Origin: Ziziphus jujuba
Lineage: Eukaryota; Streptophyta; Magnoliopsida; Rosales; Rhamnaceae
Assembly (NCBI RefSeq): GCF_031755915.1
Contig: NC_083384.1
Span: forward strand, 32,097,001 to 32,161,000
DNA: 64,000 nt
Reading direction: 5' to 3'
How positions within the stretch are numbered: the first letter of the stretch is position 1; each line of letters begins with the position of its first letter. Positions 1 to 12,671 of this stretch are shown here, in pieces. Below the pieces are notes generated by a model. The model was not told the DNA's origin. It saw only the letters and a program-made list of their open reading frames with translations, and did not search any database. The translations under genes were made by a program, and so were the position numbers.

Positions 1-2256
1 CGTGTAGTAAGCTTCATTTCAATATATTATTTGTGAATTTTGAATACTGTTTGTGTTAGCTCCCTCAGGTACCATGTATTATTTACCCGAATAAAATATT
101 AGTTTATTTGATCTTGTATAATAATGATATTTTAGGAGCACGTGTAAATGGTGGAATTGATCACATGGAGGATCTTGATTGAATTGCGTGTCGAGGTGAG
201 TGATCCACCTTCAAATTGATTTTCGGGTGTTAAATTATGAATATTTTATGTTAATTAGATATTCAAAAATTATATTTTATGTGTTTAATATTTAATTAAA
301 TTCTATTTGAAATTTTGATGCCAAAATTGAATGAATTAGAAATATTTGTGCATTAAGAAATGTTTTGATTTTTAAGACATTATGAATTTAATTTTCATTA
401 AATTATTATTGAGTAAATGTTGAAATTATGATGCATGCTAAATATGTTTACATGATTTTAAGAGTATATGAATATTATGAGGTTTAAATATTATTTTTTT
501 TTTGTATGGATTGCTTTTTTTGGATTTGAAGGGAAATAATTATTTAAATTTATTTTGCATTGAAATAATTGTGGAATTTATTTTATGGTATTGAGGAAAT
601 GTGTAAGTTAATTATGTATGAAATTTACATGGTTTTAAAGATACATTGATTTAAATTGATTTTGGGGATTTGAGAAAAATATGATTTTAAAGCATTATGT
701 TTTAAAAATATTTTTATGTATTTAAATATTATGGATTGATTTTATGCCACTGGTAATTTGATATATTTGCACCAATGAAATTATGAGAATGGATTTTTAA
801 TGTGGTAGATTTACAATGATGGTTTAAAGAAATGTGGATTATATGGATTTGAAAAGAGGTGATTAATCCAGTGGTAATTATGAGATTTCAATATTTGAAA
901 ATACTATAATTTTATAATTTTTAGACGCACTCATATAGTACTGGTGTTCTATACTGTGTTTACATGGATATGATTAGTGCGCATGATTAGGCCATTGGAC
1001 TTGAGGGCTGGCAGGGTATAAGGCACAGTGAGCATCAGCTGCCCCCTCTATAGCTAGGATGACTGTTGATAGCATCGGTCAAGTGGGACGCCACGGTGAC
1101 CGGATGCATGTTCTCTCTTTAACCTCCCCGTCAGATGGTGCTTTGGGATGCGGGATACCGTCAGGCATCATTGGTATATAATATGGTGCGTCAGGATATT
1201 CTCGACATGATTTTCAAAATGAAATATTTTAAAATCGTATTTTAAAAATGCATTTTACTATGATTTTTATCATTTAAATTGATGTAAAGATTTAATATGG
1301 ATTTTATTATATTTTACCACTTATTTCAATTAGATGTTTAAATTGATCTAAATATTTTTCAATTATTTCATTGATTTAATTCGTAAATTTTATAATTTAT
1401 ATAATGAGTTTATTTTTATTTTTTTGCCAAATTTCCTTAATATAAGTTTAATTATGATTTTATTTTATTTCATCTTATTCTAGATTTAATAAGTGGTTTT
1501 TAAAATGCTTTCAATGTAAACTTGATGTCTAAATTATTATTTGCATTTTATGTGCATCTTAATTTAAGTAGTCATTTCTTGATTTTTGGGGTATATAAAT
1601 ATTGGGTTTTATGAAACATTTTAAAAAGGAAAACATTTCCAACTGAGTGAACTGTGAGAGTTTTGAGATAAAATATTATTTCAAATGCTTAGTATTTATT
1701 TATTAATTTATTTATTATTAATTGATTAAGTTTATTTTATTATTATGCTAGTATTAGTATTATATATAAGATTGGGTCACTCATTGAGATGATTAGCATT
1801 TCATAGTTTTAAATTTTGTTCTCCTAGGCTCAGGTTGTAGACGTCAATCGACTAGAGATGAGCTCGACGACTTGTTCATTACTGACAGTCCGAGACGTCT
1901 TCATTTTTTCTTTTCTTATCTTGTAATATTTCTTTCTATTCCGCGTTGCAATAACTATCATACCTAGAATTTTATAAATGCTCTGTATACAATGTTGGAT
2001 GTGCTATTTAATTAATTATGTACTGATTCCTTGTTATTTATTTGAAGTACTATAAACTTGCTGAAATAAATTGTAGTAAGGTAGGAGAAATAAGGTGGTG
2101 CGTATAGAAGTGTGTTTTCTTGTGCAGGGAATTTTAACGTAAGTCCAATGCTTAGGGGAGATTCTGTTGGATTTTCCATTGGAGGATTCGATAGGGTTTT
2201 CCTAAGATCAGGGCTTGTCTAGAGTTCCGATAAAAGATCTTGGACGGGTCCTAACA
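1..2256 (+). mobile_element. 3' part of a large Ty3/gypsy-type LTR (copy A)
   Basis: This is the 3' three quarters of the same ~3 kb LTR family that is complete at 5423-8431. Shared landmarks occur in the same order: a block ending in ACCCGAATAAAATATTA, a GTGAGTGA(C/T)CCACCTTCAAA block, the 'TAGACGCACTCATA..GTA(C/T)TGGTGTTCT' block, a 'TCTCTCTTTAACCTCCC' block, 'GATGATTAGCAT', and the terminus reading GACGGGTCCTAACA at 2243-2256. The window begins inside it, so its 5' end, its target duplication and whether it is solo cannot be judged. It abuts copia gag sequence directly, so it appears to have inserted into the copia element. It is more diverged and AT-richer than copy B. Confidence 0.85.
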
Positions 2257-2261
2257 ATTAC

Positions 2262-2700
2262 TACCATGGAGAATGAAATTGAATAGAATTTCATGTTCTA
2301 TGAAATTGCAAAAGAGATCTGGGATGCAAGAAAGGAAACCTATTCCAACAATGGCACTACAGTAGAATTATTGGAGATTAAAAGCAACCTCCATGATTTA
2401 CGAAAAGGTGATCTTTTTGTCACTCATTTCTTATAACAATTGGATGTTTTTAAAGATTTCGATTGGGACTACCTTGAAAATGTAGCCAAATATAGGAAAA
2501 ATGTTGAGAAGGATAGAGTTTCAAAATTCCTACTTAGGTTGAACAAGAATCTTGATGAAGTTAGGGAGAAAGTGTTTGGGATAAGGCCATTGCCAACAAT
2601 TCGAGAAGCTTTTTATGAGGTGCACCGAGAAGAGAGTAGGAAGAAAATTATTATAGGAAATCAAAGCATCCTAAATGTGCCAAGTATTCTAAAAGGCTAA
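2262..2700 (+). pseudogene. copia gag (UBN2-type) remnant
   Basis: Translation gives a UBN2/gag-like stretch. The A-K-E-I-W-D-A, TYSNN and LHDLRKGD motifs are followed, after one stop near 2434, by an open stretch (2440-2700). That stretch holds the VEKDRVSKFLLRLN and LPTIREAFYEVHREESR motifs typical of plant copia gag. No CCHC zinc knuckle is recognisable afterwards. Non-functional because of the stop and the lost N-terminus at the LTR junction. Confidence 0.8.
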
Positions 2701-3059
2701 ACTCTTGCAACCTGTGGAATCAATTCAACTAGTGACAGTAGACCTCGCAAAAGTAAGCCTTGGCGTAATCACTATCACAGGCTTGGACACACTAAAGAAA
2801 CATGATGAAAAATTCATGGAAGCTAGCCAACTAAAAATCAAACAAACCATCTTAGGGAAAAGAAAGTCGTGGCTTTGTAGCCATCATTGGTGAGCAAACA
2901 ACAACCGAACCTGCACCTCAATAAATAACAAATTGAGATGCTGCAAAAGATGTTCAATCAGCTTCAGTCAATTCCTACAGCACCAATCCTCAGTACAGGT
3001 TTTAGTAGTACAAAGGTGCTCTTCTAAGTGCTTTAAGAGTCAAAACTTAGAATTAGAAA

Positions 3060-3710
3060 TCTTGAATTATTGATTATGGAGCATCTGACCATATGATGGA
3101 TGCTTCATTATTCTGCAAGTATAGTCCTTGTTCTGAAAATTACAAAGTGAAAATAGCAGAGGGTTCTTTATCAATAGTAACTGCTATTGGGTCAATTATT
3201 ATCTCAAAGATCCTAGTCCTAGGTTCAGTTTTGTTGGTTCCAAATCTAACTTGCAACTTGCTATTTATTAGCAAACTCACTAAGGATATGAATTGTGTTA
3301 CTAAATTCTTTCCCACTCACTGTAAATTTCAAGATTTGAATTCAGGGAGGATGATCGGCAATGCTAAGGAAAGTGAAGGGCTCTACCTTTTAAAGAGTGA
3401 TAATCAACTTGAAGAACAATCTCAAAGTGCTCATTTTGCCATAGTGAGTCAATCTGCTGAGGATTTAAATTTAGTTTCAATTTCCAATAATGAAAGTGTA
3501 GTTATATTGTGGCATTTCCGATTAGGTCATCCAACTTTCATTATCTTGAAAAGTTGTTTCCTTCATTATTCATTAATAAAAATTCAAAGCCTTTCTAGTG
3601 TGAAATCTGTTAGTTGCCCAAACATTCACAAAATTCTTATCCCATTCAACCATACAAAGCATCACATCCTTTTTTCAATTATATATAGTGATATTTGGAA
3701 ACCTTTTTGA
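3060..3710 (+). pseudogene. copia protease / GAG-pre-integrase remnant
   Basis: An aspartic-protease-like motif D-Y-G-A-S-D-H-M lies near 3073-3096; copia elements usually have D-S-G-A-(T/S)-D-H-M, so the active-site serine is changed to tyrosine. A long open stretch follows, with a VLLVPNLTCNLLFISKLT motif and the LWHFRLGHP GAG-pre-integrase motif near 3510. It stops shortly after the SDIW motif that normally opens the integrase. It belongs to the interrupted copia element. Confidence 0.82.
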
Positions 3711-4800
3711 GTTAATAATATCACAAGAAGCCAATTGTTTATATCTTTTGTTGATGATCATTCTAGAGTCACTTAGATATTTCTCATAAAAGAAAAATCT
3801 AATGTACGATTGATTTTTAAAAAATTTCACTCAATAATCCAAACTCAATTCCAAACCACCATTCAGGTCTTTAGAATTGACAATGCCAAAGAATACTTTC
3901 ATTCTATTCTTGGGGATTATCTTCTTTATCATGGTATAGTCCATTAAAGTTTTTCCATAGACACCTTTTAGAAGTTGCTTGTTCTATTATGCTCAAGTCA
4001 TGTTCTAATACATTTTTTGGGGGATGCTATTCTTATCTCTACCTATCTCATTAATTAAATGCCTTTAAGAGTTTTAAAATTCCAGACTTCATGCCAAGTA
4101 CTCACACAAGTCTACCCATAAACCAGAATTATTTCATCCTTGCCACTCAAAGTCTTTGATTGTACAACTTACTAAAGGAGCAAAATAGATCCTAAAGCCA
4201 TAAAATGTTTATTTCTTAGATACTCTTCTCGTAAAAGAAGATTATAAGTGTTATTCTCTCACTAATAGGAAATTCGATAACACCGTGGATGTGACTTTTT
4301 TAAAGAATTAACTTTTCTACCCTAAAACTCATATTCAGGGGGTAGAATTCTACCTTGCTAGAAGAATATCAATTTTAGCAAGACATGGATACTTCTTCCT
4401 CCAGAGCTTCCACCTTCTCAAGTTCTCCTACTCCAAGAGTTACCACCACATCTTCAATTTCAATTGTACCTATCCTGTATGAGTCTTCATCCAAATCTGA
4501 CCATTTTGAACTCACTGTAAATAGTTTTCAAGTTCTAATACAAAAAGAAAAACAAAATTTAAAAAAAAAGGATTGTTTACTCAAGAAGAAATATAGCTCC
4601 AATAAAGATAGATCCACTCACAGTTCTTGAGCAAAACCTAAAGTTTACTCCAAATCTAATCACTTCTACTTTAAGTAACAAAGATTCCTATTATGGTAAA
4701 TGATCTTGATATTCCTATTACTCTAAGGAAAGGTTTTAAGTCATATACTCAACATCCTATCTCAATTTATGACATGTGAGAAGGCTTTTACCTCAAATCT
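3711..4800 (+). pseudogene. copia integrase and linker, heavily mutated
   Basis: Short integrase motifs survive in different frames: FVDDHSR near 3745 (first catalytic aspartate region) and RIDNAKEYFHS near 3872 (second aspartate). A degraded HLLEVACSIM stretch follows near 3960. The rest up to the reverse transcriptase is a low-complexity, frame-broken linker; 4385-4630 is serine/threonine-rich, as expected between integrase and RT. No intact reading frame. Confidence 0.7.
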
Positions 4801-5422
4801 ATCTAACATAAAAGTCCAAAGTTATGTTGAAAAGGCTTTATAACACCCCAAATGAAAGGATGCAGTTAGTGAAGAAATTAAGGCTCTCAAGAAGAATGGT
4901 ACTTGAGAACTCAAAGAACTTCCTAAAGACAAACATCGTGTAGGATGCAAGTGGATATTCACTGTGAAGTACAAAGTAGATGGAAGAGTTGATCGATACA
5001 AAGCAAGATTCCACTCATATCGAGAATGACTATCAAGAAACATTGGCTCTAGTTGCTAAGTTAAACACAGTTCAATGCTCCTTTCTCTAGCGACCAATTT
5101 ATATTAGCCTCTCCATCAACTAAATGTCAAGAATGCATTTCTTAATGGAGACCTAAAAGATGAAGTCTACATGGAAATTCCTCCTAGTTTTGAGAACCCA
5201 AAAAAGGTCAAAAGTGTTTGCAAACTCAAAAGATATCTATATGGCCTTAAATAGTCATACAGGGCTAGTTCAAGAGATTTACCATAGCAATCAAGAAACA
5301 TGGATATACTTTAGGCTATTTATTAAGAGGTATCTAAAAGGGAAAATACAATTCTCATAGTATATATGGTTGATATTATCTTGACAAGTGATCACGAAGA
5401 AGAGATAGGTTGGGAAAATAAT
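4800..5422 (+). pseudogene. copia reverse transcriptase, 5' part
   Basis: RT motifs are readable despite stops: a VGCKWIFTVKYKVDG motif near 4940, [13 protein letters not shown] near 5115-5155, an [11 protein letters not shown] motif near 5162, then YGLK, and finally a damaged catalytic box reading Y-M-V-D-I-I-L near 5360 in place of Y-V-D-D. The frame runs into the solo LTR at 5423 and resumes on the other side of it. Confidence 0.82.
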
Positions 5423-8400
5423 TGTAACACCCCGTCCCAAATCGCACCGGAATCCGTGCATGTTGACCGAGGTTGACTGTTGACCGTTGACCAAAGGGGT
5501 CAAAAGTTGACTTTTTGACTCGGTGGGAATTTCGAGATGACTAGGGTATCGTGGCGAAGTGCACGATGCCACGAGTTCGTAGACTGGTAGCACGTCGAAA
5601 ATGGAGCTACGGTTTGAAAGTTATGGACGAAACAAGTTGCGGTCCAAACTGTCCAAGGGGTGCTGGAGTTGACTTTTTGTTTATGGGGAATTGAGCTTTG
5701 ACTCATGCATGGTTGTGAAGTGCTCGTCGATACGAGTTCACAGACTAGCAGCACGCTCAAAACGGACATCCGGTTAAAAAGTTATGGACGTTTGAAGTTT
5801 ACCGGATACCGTATTATTTTAATATTTTTTTTGGGTCGGTGAACAGTGAAACGCCACGTGTCAGTTTCTGATTGGTCCACGTGGCATGAACAGTGTCACG
5901 CAGGGGTTTTAATTTTGAAAAACTCTCGGGGAAGAGAGAGAAAGAGAGAGAAGAGAGAGAAAGAGAGAGAGGAGAGAGAAAGAGAGAGAGAGAGCCACCG
6001 CCGGCCGCCGGAGTTTTCCACTGTTCCGGCCGAGTTACTGCACACGCGCCGGACAGAAAGCTTGCCCACCTCATTTCCGGCAAAACCTCCAAATTTCACG
6101 GCGAACGGCCGCCGGACGCGCCCGGATCGGACGTCCGAAGTTTGGCGGCGATTTTTCCCCTCCACCGCCGGCCACCGCGAATCGGCACTGTTCCGGCCAC
6201 TTTCCGGCCACACGCGCCTGACAGCCTTGATCCTCTCCTCAAGTCCGGCCTACCCACCAAAAATCACGACCATCGGACCACCGACGCGCCGGGATCAGAG
6301 CGTTTTCCGGCGAGGGGTCGAAAATCTTCAAACGGTGATTTCTCCGCCGTCCGACCTCCGTTTTGCTCACCGTCGGTCCCGTTGGATTGCTCTCCTCACG
6401 ATCTACAAATCTGCAAAATTTCACAGCAAACGGCCACCGTCGGAAAATACTGTTCCGGTGACGGTTGCCGGTGACGTGGCGGCCCGCCGGAAAGTACTGT
6501 TCCGGCGAGTACCCGAAAATTCCAGCCAGCTCCAGTCCGCAGTGTTCGACCTCCTGAACCCAAATCCGACTTCCGTTTCCACCAATTCGCGACGGTTTGG
6601 GAGAATTGCGGAGCCGAAACTCGAAAAGCTTTCCGGCGAGATTCCGACCCCGTCGGGTTCGATCACCGGAAAGTAAGACCGAATCCGTGATCCTCATCAC
6701 GCGAGCTTCGATTCGGTATATAACTCGTAACCCTTAGATGTCGCTTGGTGTTCGCTCCCCGGGTATCTATTTGGGAATTACCCGAATAAAATATTAATAT
6801 TTTTGGTTTGTGCACTGTGGTTGTTTAGGTGCACGCGCGAGTAGTGGAGTGGATCCCGAGGAGGATCTTAGTTGATTTGCGCTCTCCAGGTGAGTGACCC
6901 ACCTTCAAACATTATTTTGGGCAATTAATTAAATTTAATTGGTATTTAATTTAGTATTTAATTACGCTCATGTGGTGTGGTTTAATTATGGTTTTAATGC
7001 GGTTTAATTTAATTTATTTGTTATGCATGAGCAAGGTATGTTTCGGTATTAATTTTACGTGGTTTCAAATGTGATTTCTCGGGCATAATTGGGTTAAATA
7101 TTTTGTGAAAATATTTGGTTAAATTTTATAAATTATGCCCGCGGTATTTTTATGGTTGCATTTTGTATTTCGAGAAAATTGTGGTTTGTTGTTATCGCTA
7201 TTTCGTACCGGGTGATTGGATAAAATATGTGGGATGGTGTTTTGTGAAATTTTGGTATACTTCCCACGGTGGTTTTTGGAAAAACGGTACGGTTGGTTGT
7301 TTATATTTATTTTTAGACGCACTCATACAGTATTGGTGTTCTGGTGTATGGTGTATGGACACGTGGTTTAGCACGCGGTTATTATGTGGTTTAGCGTGCG
7401 GTTATTACTTCACCCGTGAGTTGCCATTGGACCGTGGGCAGGCAAGGTTATTGTTGCGCACAGCCGCCCCCCTCCTTGGCCGGGTGATGGTTTTTTTTTT
7501 AGCAGTCGGTACTGTCGGGACGCCGAAGTGACCACTGCAGGTTTCTCTCTTTAACCTCCCGCCAGTCGGTGCTCGGGACGCTGGGTATCGGAGGGCATCA
7601 CCGGTATATGGTGTGGTGCGTCAGGTGTAATTGTCGGTGTAATTGCAAATAATGGTTTAAACCCCAAAGGTGTTCAAAATTTATTTATTATAATTTATTA
7701 TATTTTTTATTATATATTTGGGGTATGTATTTATTTAATTGTTGTTGTTAAATTATTTAATCCCTTGGTTTTTGGGAGGTATGCACATTGGGTTTTGCGA
7801 AAAGGTTTTAAAAAGGGAACATTTCAAACGGAGCGATTGGTGAGAGTTTTGAGGGAAATCATTATTTTCCAAAGGTTATTATTATTTATTATTAATTGTT
7901 GGTATTTGTTCCACTCCTTAATTGTTATTATTTTATTATTATTATTAAAAGGTGTTCAGTAGTTCGGGTTACTCACGGAGATGATTAGCATCTCACACTC
8001 TTAAATTCCGTTCCCTTAGGTGCAAGTGGTGGTAGACGTTCTTCCGGAGCGAACCAAGTTTTCCGCTGCTGTTGTGTTTCGAGAAGTTTCTTTGTACTCT
8101 TTCATTTCAGTGTATTATTTCTTTTCCGCCTTGTTGTATTTCTGTTGTTTAGCACTTCTTAAAGCTCTGTATACTATTGGGATACTTCTGTTTTATTTAT
8201 GCACTGGACTGTTGTTGCTTTGAGAAGTGTTGGAATTTGTGGACTCAGTTGTAGTTTGTGGGAGGAATAAGGGGATGTTTTTAGAATTGTGTTTTCAGTA
8301 CAGGTAAATTGTGGTAAGTAAATCCCTTAGGGGAGGCTCTGTCGGATTTTCCTTTGGAGGGTCCGGTAGGGTTTCCCTGGGATCAGGGCTGTCTAGGGTT

Positions 8401-8431
8401 CCGGGGAAGGAATTCTGGACGGGTCCTGACA
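5423..8431 (+). mobile_element. Complete solo LTR (Ty3/gypsy-type, ~3.0 kb, copy B)
   Basis: It starts TGTAACACCCCGTCCC and ends GGGTCCTGACA, with TGT/ACA terminal inverted bases. The 5-bp direct repeat ATAAT lies immediately before it (5418-5422) and at its right edge (8431-8435, the first A overlapping the terminal ACA). No internal region accompanies it, so it is a solo LTR left by LTR-LTR recombination. Composition is striking: a GC-rich, CpG-rich core (about 5990-6680) preceded by a (GA)n-rich purine tract and followed by AT-rich sequence. The inner element at 51794-58055 carries a close reverse-orientation homologue at 55075-58055. Assignment to Ty3/gypsy rests on the gag and integrase of that element. 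Confidence 0.93.
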
Positions 8432-9357
8432 TAATACTCTTGCTAAAGAATTTGAAATCAAAGATATCAGAATGTTGAAACATTTTCTTGGCATGAAAAT
8501 AACTCGATCTAGAGAAGGTATCTCTATCTCACAATAGAAGTACACTCTTGACCTACTAAAAGAAACATGTATGCTTAGTAAGCCTTCATATATCCCTACA
8601 GATCTTCCAACAAACTCAATTTGAAGGAAAATTTTGTTTAAGTTGACATAAGGGATACCCAAGACCAATAGGAAACCTCATTTACTTATCCCATATGAGA
8701 CCAGATATTGGTTTTTATATTAGTATGGTCAATCAATTTATGAATAACCTAACTAAGGAGCATCTTAAAAGTAGTGTACATGATTCCAAAATATTTTAAA
8801 AACATTCCAAGAAAAGGGTTGTTTTTCAGAAATGGGATAAACTGGAATGTGGAAATCTTTTCAGACATTGACTGGGTAGGATCTTTAACTAATAGAAGGT
8901 ACTGGGTAGGATCTTTAACTAATAGAAGGACCACCACAAGCTATTTTTCCTATGTGTGATGAAATCTTATTACATGGAAAAGCAAGAAGCAATCTGTAAT
9001 TGCTTGAAGCAATGTTGAGGCTAAATTTAAGGTTATGACACATGTAATATGTGAACGAATACGGTTTAAAAGATTCCTAAGAGATTTGAAAATCTCTATT
9101 GAAAGTCCAATAAAGATGCTATGTGATAAATCAGCATTGCTAAGAATCCAGTTCACCAAGATAGAACTAAACAAGTTGATATCGATCGACATTTCATCAA
9201 GGAAAAGATTGACCAGGGAGTTATCAAGATGGTTTATATACCTTCAAGCCTTCAAATTGCAGATATTCTTATGAAAGATTTTTTTATCAAAATTAGTTTA
9301 AGGTCTTTCTTTCCAAGCTGGGACTGATTAACATACATTGCCCAGCTTGAGGAGGAG
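8432..9357 (+). pseudogene. copia reverse transcriptase end and RNase H
   Basis: After one copy of the ATAAT duplication is discounted, the reading frame from 5422 continues directly into EFEIKD, then MLKHFLGMKI and TRSREGISIS, the expected post-YVDD copia motifs. Downstream are RNase H motifs: DWVGSLTNRR with an unusual duplication, a W-K-S-K-K-Q-like motif near 8970, and ADILMK near 9262. Several stops make it non-functional. It ends at the purine tract before the 3' LTR. Confidence 0.85.
8871..8930 (+). repeat. 30-bp perfect tandem duplication inside copia RNase H
   Basis: Two adjacent 30-bp copies (8871-8900 and 8901-8930) differ only at the last base. The duplication keeps frame and doubles a ten-residue stretch starting at the W-V-G-S RNase H motif. 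Near-identity suggests it is recent relative to the decay of the element. Confidence 0.92.
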
Positions 9358-9645
9358 TGAAATTCTAAATATGCAATCAAAAAATAATAGTGTAGTTGTT
9401 CTTTCCAAATAAATGGAGAAGGATAATTAGTATCAAAATCTCATAGATCTAATTTTCCTAGTTATTAGTATTATTTTGTCTTTATTTTTGCTTCCTAGAT
9501 TTAAGGAGTTGGTCAACCTAATTGTGAGAACTCTTCTTCTATTTATCTTTGTAAATTCTCCAATTCTAGAATATAAGAAAAACAAGTATTTTTCCTCTTA
9601 TATTTTTCTTCACTTATATACTAGACTTTTTTTTCTATACCACTA
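9358..9645 (+). mobile_element. Probable 3' LTR of the copia element
   Basis: It begins TGAAATTCTAAATATG directly after the purine-rich tract, where a copia 3' LTR should start. It is AT-rich and contains pyrimidine-rich blocks. The right end is not defined because no second LTR copy or target duplication is available for comparison. Confidence 0.5.
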
Positions 9646-12217
9646 TTTTCGACCAAATAGGAAAACAAGTAATTTGGATTTTAGGCCTAAAAGATGAATT
9701 CTAGGGACAATGATTTTAAGGACCATGATTTTTGTTCAATCGAGGAATATTTTGCTGAAACTCTTATATTGATGGTGAAAGTTTATTTGAATGGCCAAAT
9801 TCATGGATGGAGATATGGAAAAATAAGTTTTATTGGGACATGTGTAGTTGGACCAATTTAATGTTTTTTTTATCTTATAATGGTAGAATATTGAGTCTAA
9901 ATTTAATGTCTTTGCCTTTTTAGATCAACCTTTTGTGATTAACCTCTTAAGATCAACACTTTAAGAACAACATTTTAAGTAAAGGTGTTGGACTTGAATG
10001 TTGGGCATATAACATATTTTTCTGAAGTTTAAAAGCAACATTTTTAGTTTATAAAAGGTTGAACCTAAAAATTTATTTTTTTAAGTTAGGAACAACTTTT
10101 TAGATAAAATATTGATATTAGCTTTTAAAATATTTTTTATAGAACAGATGAAGGATGAACGTCAGAGACATAAATGTTAAGCCAAATGAATTATTTCTTG
10201 CAAAAGTTACAGTTGAAGTAAAAATCTAATTATATTGGATCTTTGATAGAGAAATATTATTGGCCTAAGAGTTTTAGAGATAAGAATCCTATTCTTTGTG
10301 GAATTACATGTTAGAAGACTTCTAATACTATTGTAATTGAAGATTATCAGAGGCCATATAAAGAAATGGATTTAAGATTTCAGACTTCTCTCTACATGCA
10401 CGCACACATACTCGACAAACACATATTCTTTTAACAAAAATCATCAGTCAAACATCCAAGTTTCCAAAATTTTCAAAATTTTGGAAAAGATTTCTTCAAT
10501 TCGTTTATCATTGTTTCATTTGAAATTTGCTTGTAAAGTCCCTTTAATCATAAGTAATAAAACAACTTGTTAAAAATTTATTCTCTATTTTTAGTAAAAT
10601 TGGTTGTCAGTAGTTAGATTTATTTAGATTTATTTTCACAATATTTTTTTTTCTTTTGAATTTACTACAATTCAAAGGTTGCACACTCTTATGCACTTAG
10701 AGACATTGATTGTTGGACTTAATAGTTAACAACTTTTCAAAAAATATATATAATTTTATTTCATAAAAAACCATTAACTACTTTAAATATATGCATATAT
10801 ATAGAAAAGTAACTTGTAAATTATATAAATAGGTCATAAAAACATACTTTCTAAAAAAATCGAATATTATAGCAAATGAATTAGTCTAGCAGTATATCTA
10901 TTTTTTGAAAGAGGTCTAATAATATACCTGTCGCACTAAAATTGTGGTGTAATCCTAGTCCATATATATAATATATATCAAATATTATCCATAATTCCTT
11001 TGTTTTTTTCCCCTTAAATTATGTACATAACAAATAAATGTCTGATATAATATGAACAATGCTAAAGGTACAAATAAATATACCAAAATGTATATCAAAT
11101 ATCATATCAAAATGTATATCAAATATCATCTGTTAATATTTGATTGGTCTATGTTTAATTACAGTTAAACATTTAAAAATTATTAATATATTAACCAATA
11201 AAATATTAATGCATAACACTTATATACATTTTAGAGAAACAATTTTCACAATGTTGAAAAAAAAAAAAAACTATATGCATTTATACAGAATTTTAAATTA
11301 CCAAAACACTGACGTCCACTTTCCCTTTTATATTTGTTTTTTCTTATTCCTCTCAAAAGAGTCGTTCCGTGTCGATGTGGAATGAACAGTGGTTACCTGC
11401 CAGGCGGCCGCCAAGCTCCAATGAGATTCTCAAGGTTTTTCGTTGTCGAAATTATTTTATTTTATTTTCTTACTCTACCTTATTCAACGTTCTTCGCCAT
11501 TTATTTTCTTTCTAATGTTTCGTACTTCCCCTGTTTTCTCTCTCTTTGGTTTTGTTCCTTTTTCTCTATTCTTTCTAAATCTTCACTGATAATTAAAAAG
11601 TATGAATTTTTCAGATAGCCGTACATGGTTTCTTCTTTTTTGGCTTAGAATTGAAGAGGATTTTGCAGCAAAATGGAAAATAACAACAATCAGCCATTTT
11701 GGCAATTCAGCCATTTAAGGACCAGACTTCAAACTTAGATAACCTTTTTCATCAATAATTCCATATGAAGCAATGATTCCATCAACGATTTCATTGAGTT
11801 TAATGGTTTTAATGATGGTTGGAATAGTTTCTAGGCTATAGGTACAAAGTTTAATGGTTTTAATGCAGAAGAGGTTCTTATTGTTGGGTTTAGAAGAACA
11901 TTGAAATTAACTATGGATTCAACGAATGGATTTATTCAAAGTCTAAAAACCATACCAACAATATATTATTGAAATGTCACAAGAATAATGATAAAAATGC
12001 ATATGCTCATGAATAATGATAAAAGTGCATACGCTCATGAAGTTACAAATAAGATGAAGAATTTAATTTATTAAGGGTATTATTATTTTGGTAATAATTT
12101 AATAGTGGCATGTTGGTTATGTAAAATTATGGAGACTATATAAGTTATTTTTGCATCTCTACATTTTAATATATTTATTTGGTAACTTTAAGATTATTCA
12201 TATTATATATAAAAAAA
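9646..12217. other. AT-rich intergenic DNA, no gene recognised
   Basis: No coding sequence can be supported. About 10250-10560 looks like a fragment of some LTR or promoter: a CCATATAAAG box at about 10353 is followed by pyrimidine-rich sequence and AAGTAATAAAAC near 10550. Short repeats of ATATCAAATATCAT occur near 11080-11130. The stretch at 11300-11600 is pyrimidine-rich. Nothing else is recognisable. Confidence 0.5.
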
Positions 12218-12639
12218 CTAGCATTTATACCCGTGTGATGCACGGCACATATAACTATAATAGATGATATAATCATAATAGATCATGTTAAATATAATTT
12301 ACAATAATTAATTATATTTGAAAATTTATTTAAAAGTTTTATTACTAATAAGTATATTTAGATTTTTTTTTAATCTATGCTATAGAAATTTGTTAACAAC
12401 TATAAATTTGACTTCTATATATAATACTATTCAATTATGAAATTTAAATTCAAAAATTACCTATATAAATTATCTATATAATTTTTCCATATGGAATTAA
12501 ATTCAAATTCAAATGCATTTATATAATTTAATTTTAATTTAAATATATTTAAATAATATTTTTCATCTACAGAATTTAAATTCCAATTCAAATATATTTT
12601 TTATTCTTTGCAAATAATTAATTTCTATATATTATTTAC

Positions 12640-12671
<32 letters not shown>

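Larger units (their letters stand above)
2257..9645 (+). mobile_element. Degenerate Ty1/copia LTR retrotransposon, interrupted
   Basis: Remnants of a copia-type polyprotein occur in canonical order on +: gag, protease, GAG-pre-integrase, integrase, reverse transcriptase, then RNase H. A purine-rich tract (TTGAGGAGGAG) and a TG that probably opens the 3' LTR follow near 9358. The element is dead: many stops and frameshifts, a solo gypsy-type LTR at 5423-8431 inside the reverse transcriptase, and another LTR of that family on its gag side. Its 5' LTR is not in the window. Right boundary approximate. Confidence 0.88.

Noticed and set aside
5846..6700. Long overlapping open frames on both strands in the solo LTR (276, 193, 153 codons)
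   Set aside because: They lie in the GC-rich LTR core. The same region at 56770-57590 is open in different, shifted frames, so the frames are a composition effect and not conserved coding.
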